From Pestalotiopsis fici W106-1 (Eukaryota > Ascomycota > Sordariomycetes > Amphisphaeriales > Sporocadaceae), in the NCBI RefSeq assembly GCF_000516985.1, contig NW_006917094.1, forward strand, positions 992,001 through 1,056,000: a stretch of DNA of 64,000 bases, read 5' to 3'. How positions within the stretch are numbered: the stretch's first letter is position 1; each line of letters starts with the position of its first letter. The notes beneath the pieces were generated by a model. That model saw nothing but the letters and a program-made list of their open reading frames with translations, was not told the DNA's origin and searched no databases. Positions 11,009 through 21,134 of the stretch are shown here, one piece after another. The translations under genes were made by a program, and so were the position numbers.

Positions 11009-11533
11009 ATGGAAGACTCCACCGACAATAGCACTCCCAATAGGGGCTCAAATCTCACTTTTCGTGAAATTACCGAGGACAATTGGCGAGCTGTCGCAAA
11101 TCTTGGCCTCAAGGACGGGCAAACTGGCAACCTTGCATCCAACGTATGGTCTCTCTGCGAAGCTCATTATTCGGAAGACGCATGGGTACGAGCCATCTAT
11201 GCCGGCGAGACACTTGTCGGCATGCTCATGATGGCAATATGGGACCCTAAAGAGGCATACTACATTTGGCGATTCATGATCGATGGCCGTTATCAGAGCC
11301 TAGGGTACGGCCGACGAGGCGTAGAGTTTGCGATTGCGCACATACGACAGCACAATCCTCAAGCAAAGCAGTTGGGGGTCATGTCAACGCCGCCCGAAGG
11401 GAAGACGGACGCGGATCCAAAACAGAGTGTAAAGTCTGAAGATTCGCCTTATAAGTTTTATCAGAAACTTGGGTTCAGGCAGGTCGCACCGCCAGACGAG
11501 GATGGGGAAATTATGATGATGCTAGACTTATAA
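11009..11533 (+). CDS. GNAT-family N-acetyltransferase
   Basis: A single-exon gene of 174 aa with a clear ATG. The GNAT core is visible: LTFREITEDNWRAVANL (strand 1), AGETLVGMLMMAI, YYIWRFMIDGRYQSLGYG (the acetyl-CoA-binding Q-x-x-G-x-G/A loop with conserved RFMID), GRRGVEFAIAHI, and SPYKFYQKLGFRQV near the C-terminus. The RFMID and YKFYQKLGF signatures are typical of the BltD/SpeG-like polyamine or diamine acetyltransferases, so a small amine is the likely acceptor, but this is inference. It lies 313 bp downstream of the collar gene on the same strand; that interval shows no gene. Usual length for the family. Confidence 0.88.
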   Translation: MEDSTDNSTPNRGSNLTFREITEDNWRAVANLGLKDGQTGNLASNVWSLCEAHYSEDAWVRAIYAGETLVGMLMMAIWDPKEAYYIWRFMIDGRYQSLGYGRRGVEFAIAHIRQHNPQAKQLGVMSTPPEGKTDADPKQSVKSEDSPYKFYQKLGFRQVAPPDEDGEIMMMLDL

Positions 11534-11572
11534 ACAGTTCAAAATTTTCACCACTTCTATGTCCATATCACC

Positions 11573-11595
11573 CTTCTTCTTCTTCTTCTTCTTTT
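11573..11595. repeat. (CTT)n microsatellite
   Basis: A run of about seven CTT units lies just behind the GNAT stop codon, in its presumed 3' UTR. Confidence 0.8.
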
Positions 11596-11772
11596 TGTTC
11601 ATATGTGTATATATGAATATGTGGATCAAACGCATCTAATAAACACCATATGGTTGATTCCAGGTTTATATTTCTTTCGATCAGAAAAGAAAAACAAAGT
11701 AATAGATTAATATGTGTTTTTTACTCAATTTGTGGGATCTTTAATCAACGGCCCCCAGTTTCCCGCCGTGAT

Positions 11773-12162
11773 TCATTGGCTGATGGGCTGTGGCGGGGTG
11801 CCAAAACCGCCTACTTTGGAGCCGACAATTCTGATGGCCTCAATATCCTCATAGGACGGCAGTGGGCCTGTGTACGGGTGGCTGGTGTCCCAATGGACGC
11901 TTTCTCCCCACTTGACTGCGTCATCAAGGTGGTCGCGAACTTTTCTGAAGTAGCTGAATCCCGAATATGCGGAATCCAGTGTAACCTTTGACAGGATCAC
12001 TAGTATCGTCTCATGGGAGCTCTCTAACCACAGTCGTGGTTTTAAGAGCGTCATGAGTACATTTGGGAAGGATTTGGCTGAGTTGTTGTCATTCCATGCT
12101 CGTAGTAGGACCTCGGCATTGGGGTGATGTCGCAAGAGCTCCTGTCGAGCTCTACTTGTCAT
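11773..12162 (-). CDS. Small hypothetical protein, 129 aa
   Basis: An uninterrupted ORF with ATG at 12162 and stop at 11773. No family is recognised. The protein is soluble, mixed helical, with HHPNAEVLLRAWNDNNSAK near the start, RLWLESSHETILVILSK in the middle and a Gly/Pro-rich end (KVGGFGTPPQPIS). It is convergent with the GNAT gene; about 240 bp separate the stop codons. Codon use is even and there is no disabling change. It could be a short lineage-specific gene; there is no independent evidence of expression. Confidence 0.55.
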   Translation of the reverse strand: MTSRARQELLRHHPNAEVLLRAWNDNNSAKSFPNVLMTLLKPRLWLESSHETILVILSKVTLDSAYSGFSYFRKVRDHLDDAVKWGESVHWDTSHPYTGPLPSYEDIEAIRIVGSKVGGFGTPPQPISQ

Positions 12163-12543
12163 CTTGTCGTCGATGCTTAAGATCGAACGTGGATGAAGGA
12201 TGAATGATTGCTAATCGTGGTGAGAAAGCTTCAATAGACAGCCCTGGGTGATGATGGAAAGCGGAAAACTGATGGTCGAATGATTAATTCAGTGTGCAGG
12301 ATTTGCTTATTTTCAATGGTGTGCAAACGGCGCTCACAGCAACCTTAGCATATTTCCTCCCCAAGAAACTGTGGTACCCGCACTTGAACGCAAACGAGAC
12401 GACAATAATACCAACAACACTAATGATCAGATGGCGGGGTTTCGTTTTTTTTTTTTTCCAACAAGTGCCTAACATAGGCCGTGTAAGTATTATATCCATG
12501 TAAAGACATTTCAACCCACTACTGGGACTTTTTTTTTTTTTTT

Positions 12544-12643
12544 NNNNNNNNNNNNNNNNNNNNNNNNNNNNNNNNNNNNNNNNNNNNNNNNNNNNNNNNN
12601 NNNNNNNNNNNNNNNNNNNNNNNNNNNNNNNNNNNNNNNNNNN
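12544..12643. other. Assembly gap (100 N)
   Basis: Exactly 100 N, a conventional filler size. It is flanked by a T run on the left and, about 20 bp away, by a longer T run on the right. The flanks are near-identical (see findings), so the true gap may be zero or negative. Confidence 0.97.
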
Positions 12644-13539
12644 ATTCTACCACTACTGGTACGTTTTTTTTTTTTTTTTTTTTGGAGATCTTTTGCTTTT
12701 TTATTTTTAATTACCAAGAATAATAATCATTGTCCATCTTGTAATCTTTCTTCCTTTTGCTTTGATGTTTCTTGATGAATATCACTTTAGTTTTATGAAA
12801 GGGCCAGGTTTTTATCTATGGGAATAAATCTAAGGCTCACGGCCCATGACTGACTCTGCTTGACAAACAGTGTAACTGATTGTCATGAGCACCAGCGTGA
12901 CTCTCAAACTAGTGAGATTACCAATCATAACTGCCAAGACCAGAGCCAAACTTTGGAACGTGCCTAACCTAGGTGACTATATGGCTTCTTCCCGTCTCCT
13001 CGACTTTGAAACATCCGACATAGTGGTCTCTTAGCCGGTCTTTTGAATAGTTGCCAATGTTGACCCCTTGATTTTTTTAGAACAACATCTCCGCTCACTT
13101 GCTGACCCTATCGTATTTAATTTCCGGAAAAGCATCAAATCCGAGACATAAAGTTGGTTATTATCCGATGAGTATATCAACTTTCTCTCAGGTTCAATCT
13201 ACTCTGCTGAGGCAAACGGGCTAGATGATTCATGATCTCGCTTGATTTTTTGGTATTTCCCTACAGCTTGACGACAAATGAGGCGATACTGATACGTCCG
13301 TGTCGAATCGAAAAAGAAAATAAAGAAAATGTTATACGTGATCCATCGAGGTTGGAAGAAAAAGAGAACCGTGCGAACAACGGGTACACAACCAATAGCT
13401 TCTAAGAGACTGCACATAGATAGCCACATACATCAGCCACTTGTGGCGTGTCACGAACCAACAGTTTTCAACTACGCGATCCACTTGATACTTTAGCATC
13501 ATCGTCTTGTTTTTTTCTGGTGCCTAATCAACATTGTCG
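12644..13539. other. Intergenic, AT-rich, upstream of the ankyrin gene
   Basis: About 900 bp rich in A and T with several homopolymer T tracts. No gene or RNA is supported. Confidence 0.5.
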
Positions 13540-14808
13540 ATGGAGCCACCTGCTGAGAGTGTCAAGGTAATTGACAAATCTCCGAATGGGATCAATTCAA
13601 CAGACCAATGGTGCAAGCCCGAGTATGACACCCCTCTATCCGCCATTGTGCGGCGCAATGATGTAAACGCCCTCCAAGAGTATCTTTCCGAGTACCCATA
13701 CAAGCTCAAGGGCCCGGGGGCAACGTACGACTTTTCGGGATTTTGGCCTGATGCTTTTGACTATGCAGCTACCTGGGGAGCTACTTCAGTGCTCGAGTTC
13801 CTTCTGGACTACGAGCGACAGCATCCTGAGAAGAACTTCCGCTTCCGCCCAGGTGATTATGGTCTGCTCAATATCAGCTGCCTTCACGGGCATCTAGATA
13901 CAGTGCGCTTTCTGTTGGACCAGTCTCAGGACATTGCTGCCGACCTCAGATTCCGTGACGCTGATGGCTGGACGCCCTTGTTAGCTGCTGCAAAAGCATT
14001 AGGTAAACAAGGGGTATTCACAAACCATTGCGAGGAGATCATGACACTGCTCCTCAACCGAGGTGCACCGGCCAACGACGTGCGCCAGCGTCGGTTCGTG
14101 CTACACGACGGCGAATATCTTGACGTCGATCGTCGGAGACGCTGGTCGGAGGATTATGCGACCGAAGAGGAGATGGCAGAGGACCCGATGCTCAATCGTA
14201 CCCTGCCTGGCAAGGTGTCAACTCACATTGTCGACACCGTGCTTAGTTTAGCTGTGAAGAGGGCGCGCCCGGCCATGATACGGCGCCTAATTGACGGGGG
14301 AGCTGACGTCCACGCGCAGTTGTTCATTCCACTAGAAGGGGATGTCGGATTGACTCCACTGCATATTGCGGCAGGCTATTACAATGTCCAAGCCATCGAG
14401 GTCCTGTACGAAAAGTGCGGCACTGACTTTGACGATATGGTCAGGAAACACGATTCCTTTGGCAGGACACCGTTACATGAGGCGGCTGATGGACAGTGGA
14501 CCCTGCTTCCCAAGGAGCAGGTCTTTGCCCAGGGCATCGCTACCTTTTCATTCCTACTTCCTCACTGTTCAGCTGATCTTGTCAATGCACGAGATGGAAA
14601 CGACTATACGGCATTGCAGTATATAATGCGGGTTTTTGAGGGTGCATCGTGCGTCACGGCAGATCAACGCACACTACATATCCATACAGCCAGACAGCTT
14701 CTCAAGCATGGTGCCGATCCTAACGTCAAGATGGCGGACGGTAGGAGCATTCTCCATGTACTGGCAGACTTGATTCCGATAGATGGGAAAGTTCACGAAG
14801 AACTGTAG
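13540..14808 (+). CDS. Ankyrin-repeat protein, 422 aa
   Basis: The first in-frame ATG is at 13540 (MEPPAESVK); the open frame begins slightly earlier but without ATG. Ankyrin repeats are spread over most of the length: TPLSAIVRRNDVNALQEYL, LLNISCLHGHLDTVRFLLDQ, GWTPLLAAAKAL, LTPLHIAAGYYNVQAIEVLY, RTPLHEAADG, and the C-terminal RQLLKHGADPNVKMADGRS. The repeats are separated by charged inserts. Such proteins act as protein-binding scaffolds; no catalytic domain is fused here. The stop TAG at 14806 is followed by 38 further in-frame codons that begin LLFEDALDKNN, so the gene may be truncated by a nonsense change. No intron is needed. Confidence 0.85.
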   Translation: MEPPAESVKVIDKSPNGINSTDQWCKPEYDTPLSAIVRRNDVNALQEYLSEYPYKLKGPGATYDFSGFWPDAFDYAATWGATSVLEFLLDYERQHPEKNFRFRPGDYGLLNISCLHGHLDTVRFLLDQSQDIAADLRFRDADGWTPLLAAAKALGKQGVFTNHCEEIMTLLLNRGAPANDVRQRRFVLHDGEYLDVDRRRRWSEDYATEEEMAEDPMLNRTLPGKVSTHIVDTVLSLAVKRARPAMIRRLIDGGADVHAQLFIPLEGDVGLTPLHIAAGYYNVQAIEVLYEKCGTDFDDMVRKHDSFGRTPLHEAADGQWTLLPKEQVFAQGIATFSFLLPHCSADLVNARDGNDYTALQYIMRVFEGASCVTADQRTLHIHTARQLLKHGADPNVKMADGRSILHVLADLIPIDGKVHEEL

Positions 14809-15129
14809 CTCCTCTTCGAAGATGCATTAGACAAAAACAATCAGAGGCAGCAGAAGTCACGGATTGACAAAAAAAGACTTGAAGGGAAGAGAAACGAAGA
14901 AAAGATAAAATACCAGAAGAGATGAAAACGGAAAAACGCAACATAAGAAAACCATACTTTATAGCCATCAGACAATAACCTAAAGCAATAGCACTCAGTT
15001 CAGTCACTTTTCACGACTACATCATTTGGGCTTTGAGCAAAATAGCCTTGTCAACCACGAACTTTTGTCTTTATTTCGATCCTTTAGCATACGACCAGCG
15101 CGAAATGAATACGAACCACGATTTTCATC

Positions 15130-15292
15130 GCTCCCGAAGGGGGACTCCTGGCAGCAGACCTTCTACGAGAGCAACTACGCGAGGGTGAAGGCCATCAAGA
15201 AGACGTACGACCCAAATGACCTCTTTGATCCTCCGACAGTAGGAAGCGAGGCATGGGCAGAAGATGATGCCCGAAGACTCTGCCGAGCCTAA
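15130..15292 (+). pseudogene. C-terminal stub of a berberine-bridge-type FAD oxidoreductase
   Basis: About 54 codons match the C-terminal BBE domain of FAD-linked oxidoreductases: SWQQTFYESNYARVKAIKK, then TYDPNDLFDPPTVGSEAW and a closing ARRLCRA. In intact enzymes this region follows about 400 residues with the covalent FAD-binding motifs; none of that is present upstream, where the ankyrin gene ends. There is no ATG in the right place. This is a relic left by deletion or rearrangement. The fragment frame itself is undamaged. Confidence 0.7.
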
Positions 15293-15991
15293 TGAGAGAA
15301 GTAGGATTTGTTATGGGCGGATCACTCTTGGGAGGCGGATTGCATACAATGTAGTGGCAGGTGGGCTGATGAGTACGTGTAAAGGACAACCAAGATGTAC
15401 AATACTGGGCAGCTAGCAGTTTCAGGTGACTCTTTCATCGGCCATTTTTCTTACGATGGTGATTTGGTCAGACATGATGAAACCTTGTAGGTACCTACCT
15501 AGTACCTAGGGATCTTGGTGGGATTTCAGATCGTTTACCCCTAACGGTAGATACCTAGGTTCAAGGTAAAGTCGTTGTATTTTCATTTGTTCAACGAGCC
15601 CTCAACATTATGTTCATGGGTGCCGGTATTGCTATCAACCACTCAGTTGTTGAGAAGTCATTCGGGGCATTAGGGCGCCGCTTAGCACTGGCTGAATCCG
15701 CCAAGGGCCATGTCCCTGGTACGTACCCGAATCCTTCGGGCTTATGGATTGCTGATCAGCCTCGGCCTCAGCATTTGAATTATAATCATGTCTCTGATCA
15801 AGTACAGTACTTCAAAAGTAAATGAAAATTCGCTGCAAGATATATTGGCCTCGATCCCTTGGCCATGAGTCGTTTTCCCTTTCTGTCAAATACTCTCCTC
15901 TAGCTGCTTCATACAAACAACAAAAAAGTTATTTTTGTGCATTTAGTCGCCAGACCCGTTCTGTCGCTCAAATCCTCAAAACCCATTCACC
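15293..15991. other. Intergenic with CCTAGGTAC-type motifs
   Basis: Upstream region of the first reductase gene. It carries clustered palindromic words around GTACCTA/CCTAGG at about 15488-15510 and 15551-15560. A 71-codon ORF (15610-15825) has no recognisable content. Confidence 0.5.
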
Positions 15992-17071
15992 ATGTCTTCT
16001 CCCAAGCTCCTCATTACTGGCACTACTGGCTTTATCGGCTTCAAGGTTCTTCTTGGTGCCCTCAAAGCTGGTTACCATGTTCGAGCCACTCTTCGCTCCC
16101 TTGGACAAAAAGACACAATAGCCAAGCATCCCCAAGTCACTGCATTGGGCTTGCCGGCAGATCGGTTGGAGTTTGTTGAAGTGCAGGATATTTGCAGCGA
16201 CAAGGCATACCAACAAGCCATCAAAGGCATTGAATATGTCATCCATCTGGCTTCACCTTTGCCATCGCCTTTCCTTGACCCACAAACAGGCATATATGAA
16301 CCCAACATCAAGAGCGCAACAAGTATCTTGAATAATGCCCTTGAAGAGCCTTCCATCAAGAAGCTAGTGATTGCATCGTCCGTCTTTGCAAACAGTCCTT
16401 TCCCTCCCGATGGTAAAAAGATCACTGCTGACTCTCGAATTCCTGATTTCCCCGGACCTTTCGATGCTATGCTGCCTGCTTATAGCATGGGAAAGGCTGG
16501 TGCTCTCAACGCTACTGACAGATTTGTCAAGGAGAAGAACCCACGTGAGTAGCCAACTTCGCACCGGCGGTGGAAAAGAAAAGAAAAGAGTTGAGATAAG
16601 TTAACATATATCAACTTGGCAGACTTCAAAGTTGTCAACGTATTCCCAGGATTTGTCTTTGGCACGGACGAGAGGGCTCTGAAGTCAAGCGATATATTTG
16701 CAGGAACCAATAGAATCCTTCTTGCAGCCGTAACCGGTCAGAATGCCGAGATGGCAATGCCTGCGGGCGCCACGCACGTCTACGATGCTGCCACGCTTTT
16801 CCTGACGGGACTCCAGGACGACGCGCCGACCAACATTGGTGCGTCTGTACCTCAGACGTTTGACGATGCTTGGCCCATTGTCCAGAAGCATTTCCCCGAG
16901 GCCGTTAGCAATGGTCTACTTACTCGAGGAAGTCAACCTACCGCCCCTGTTCATTGGGACTCGACACAAACCGAGATAGATATCAAGGGCTTTAAGTTCA
17001 GAACCTATGAGGACATGGTCGTCGACACAGTTGCCCAGTATCTCGACCTGTTGGCAAAAGAGAAGCAGTAA
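15992..17071 (+). CDS. NAD(P)-dependent reductase, extended SDR (dihydroflavonol-reductase/Gre2-like)
   Basis: Exons 15992-16544 and 16623-17071, one 78-bp intron (GTGAGT...TTGGCAG), 333 aa. The N-terminal Rossmann motif is TGTTGFIGFKV (TGxxGxxG class), the catalytic pair is YSMGK (YxxxK) at ~166-170, and the HLASPLPSPF and NVFPGFVFG segments are typical of the 4-dihydroflavonol reductase/methylglyoxal reductase group. These enzymes reduce carbonyl groups with NADPH in the cytosol. It is paralogous to the gene at 17987-18985, which faces it tail to tail. The paralogue reads straight through at the intron site, which supports the splice model. Substrate unknown. Confidence 0.9.
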
Positions 17072-17986
17072 CAGCTGAGCTTGGTCCATGGAAATGATGT
17101 TTCTTTATTGCGAGAAATAGGCAATGCGAGAGCGGGGCAGAGAAAATGCAGAGTACTTGGTCGCTTTCGCTGCAGCGATGATATTTTGCATTGGAGAAGC
17201 AGGAAAGTGGACGTCGAGAAAGATAATCAAGTAAATTGTCATCGCTGTGATTGTTTGACTCGAATATTGTAGGACATGATACAAAAATGTGATTACTTCG
17301 GGGAGACATCCATAGATACATCGCCCTTCCCCGAGCTTCGCTCCAACATGTCGTAGTTCTCCAGAACTCAATGACAACAATCATGACAATCGTGATCCAG
17401 AGGGAATGAGTAAGTGTACCCGCCAGGTGCCGCAGAATCCTCGATGTATCTTACGGCGGCATTCGGAAAACGGATGGAACCGTATATACTGTGTAGTACC
17501 TATGGAAAGGACCCGCTCGCTTCACTCCGTTAGATGCGTGTCTAGTACTAGTTTTTGTGGATCTGGACAATACCTGTCAGACAGTATCGCAGAGTCTAGA
17601 TTTGATGACGCTATGCACAAGGGCGGCGCATTGCTCATAACGACTAATAGTGTCATGCACGTCCATTGCAATGCACCAACAGTGTCTTTGCATATCCTCC
17701 CTTGCTTCTCTCTCGGTACAACTCGTTGAGTTGTGACAAATCAATCCGGCAAGCTTATCAACCAGAACCAGGCTGTCCCATTTGTTTCCTGCGAGTTGAC
17801 TAATGTTGAACCGCCGTTGGCTACTATCGAACATGTTCGATAAATAACGGTGTAGATTGATTTTTCCACACAAACAGCTTCTACAAAGAGTATGCGTGAT
17901 TGCCTAAAACCATATATCGAGTGACAGATAGAGACTTCTAATAAGCGGTATTCTTATAAGGCCTAGCGACTAATGTCATAACCAAA
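17072..17986. other. Intergenic between two convergent reductase paralogues
   Basis: The 3' flanks of both genes lie here. No gene, repeat or inverted copy of coding sequence is visible between the two. Confidence 0.5.
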
Positions 17987-18985
17987 CTATGCCTTCTCTT
18001 TACCATATAGCTCGAGGTACTGGTTGGCAACATCAACCACTATGTCTCCGTAGGTCTTGTAATCAGACCCTAAATTAATCTCGTTCTGGTAATGGTCCCA
18101 GCTTGAAGGCACAGTTGGCTGATCGCCCTGGGTAAATAGGCCATCGGCCACGGCCTTTGGGAAGTGCTTTTTGACAATATCCCAGGCATCGTTGAATTTA
18201 TGCGTAGTTGTTACGCCAATATCTTTAGTAATGTCTTCCTTCAACGCCATCACATGAACTTTGGCGACATCCGACACATGGGCTATACCCGAAGCAAGCG
18301 GCCAACTTGCGGACTGGCCTGTGATGACACCCAACAGGATCGCGTTGGTTCCTACGCCGAGGCTCTCCAAGCTGGTAGCTCTATCATCCCTTCCCAGGAC
18401 GAGTCCAGGGAAGATGTTCACCACGGAAAAGGACGGTCGATTCTCCTCGACAAACTTGTCTGTCAGATTCAGACCCGCGACCTTGCCCGCCATATATGCA
18501 GGAAGCATGGAATCAAAAGGGCCCGACAGGTTGGGCGCGCGCGATTCAGCGGTGACCTGCGTGGTAGGGTCTGGTGGGAAGGGAGTGTTGGCAAAGGACG
18601 AAGACGTGATGACGACTTTCCTTACTGTAGGCGCGTTGAGAGCTGACTGGAGAATAGCTTTTACGCTTTTGATAGTCGGCTCATAGATCTCAGCCTGGGG
18701 GTCCAGGAAAGGCGATGGGAGAGGCGAAGCCAGGTGAATAACGTGGGTAATGCCTTTGAGAGCAACATCATAAGCACCTTCGCGGCAGATATCAGTTATC
18801 TCAATGAAAGAGAGCTTATCCTGCTGGCACGCAGCCGATATCTTGGGGTGCGACGAAAGGGTCTTGGATTTTTCAATAGAGCGTACGGCGGCTCGGACAG
18901 TATAACCTTCTTCAAGTGCGGTGATGAGGACTTTGAAGCCAATGAAACCAGTCACACCAGTGACGAGAAGAGTTGGAGACGACAT
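17987..18985 (-). CDS. NAD(P)-dependent reductase, extended SDR, intronless paralogue
   Basis: Single exon, 332 aa from the ATG at 18985 (MSSPTLLVTG). An in-frame ATG at 19039 would add 18 residues, but the paralogue begins at the equivalent MSSPKLLITG, so the shorter start is chosen. Motifs: TGVTGFIGFKV nucleotide loop, HLASPLPSPF, catalytic YMAGK, NIFPGLVLG, and a C-terminal TYGDIVVDVANQYLELY. It aligns along its whole length with the reductase at 15992-17071. Likely a cytosolic NADPH-dependent carbonyl reductase; substrate unknown. Confidence 0.92.
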   Translation of the reverse strand: MSSPTLLVTGVTGFIGFKVLITALEEGYTVRAAVRSIEKSKTLSSHPKISAACQQDKLSFIEITDICREGAYDVALKGITHVIHLASPLPSPFLDPQAEIYEPTIKSVKAILQSALNAPTVRKVVITSSSFANTPFPPDPTTQVTAESRAPNLSGPFDSMLPAYMAGKVAGLNLTDKFVEENRPSFSVVNIFPGLVLGRDDRATSLESLGVGTNAILLGVITGQSASWPLASGIAHVSDVAKVHVMALKEDITKDIGVTTTHKFNDAWDIVKKHFPKAVADGLFTQGDQPTVPSSWDHYQNEINLGSDYKTYGDIVVDVANQYLELYGKEKA

Positions 18986-19047
18986 GATAATTTGGATAGT
19001 GGAAGTGTTATGGTGCGCATCTTGGTGAGGGAGTGGCACATGCCCGG

Positions 19048-19053
19048 CTTATA
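19048..19053 (-). promoter_or_regulatory. TATA-like box of the intronless reductase
   Basis: The minus strand reads TATAAG about 65 bp before the chosen ATG at 18985. The position is compatible with a core promoter and with the downstream of two possible starts. Confidence 0.3.
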
Positions 19054-19533
19054 AGACATATAATACAAAAGTAAAGGATTGAATCCTGGACAAGCATTGA
19101 AGGTGAAATGGTCCAGTTATGTAAATAATTCCAGTACTTCAATGTTGATCATCTCCATAGATGCATACTAACCTAGGTACCTCTACCTAGGCATGCAGGC
19201 TGCATGTTAGATTAGAACCTAGACCAGAACGGTGCATGCCGGCGATACCCACAGAGGGGTCGTTTCTGTTGGTGGGGGCGGGGGCCTTGGGGGCCGGTGC
19301 CTTTCTAATAACAATTGAGTTTAACCCAAGTATTCTGTTCGTTTCTTGTCTGGATAGTATATCTGCATTTTAGCTTTTCAAGATCGGCCTGGTGAGAAGG
19401 CTCTCTATCGAAACGGAGAGTATAGCCGTGACTTAGTCACCTCTCGTTTCTTGCCTCCACTGCGACTCATACTGAGCTGGCCCGTAACCGCTCCGCACAA
19501 GCTTGCCGTCGCCCGACGCTTGCGTGATCCAAG
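19054..19533. other. Divergent promoter region of reductase and MAP kinase
   Basis: Contains a CCTAGGTAC-type cluster (19171-19191) and a C/T-rich stretch before the MAP kinase ATG. No gene. Confidence 0.5.

Positions 19534-21134
<1,601 letters not shown>

Noticed and set aside
12284..12514. Overlapping ORFs on both strands near the first gap
   Set aside because: Compositionally random, dominated by homopolymer translation next to the assembly gap.
15610..15825. 71-codon ORF in the reductase promoter region
   Set aside because: No recognisable motif and no neighbouring exon that would extend it.
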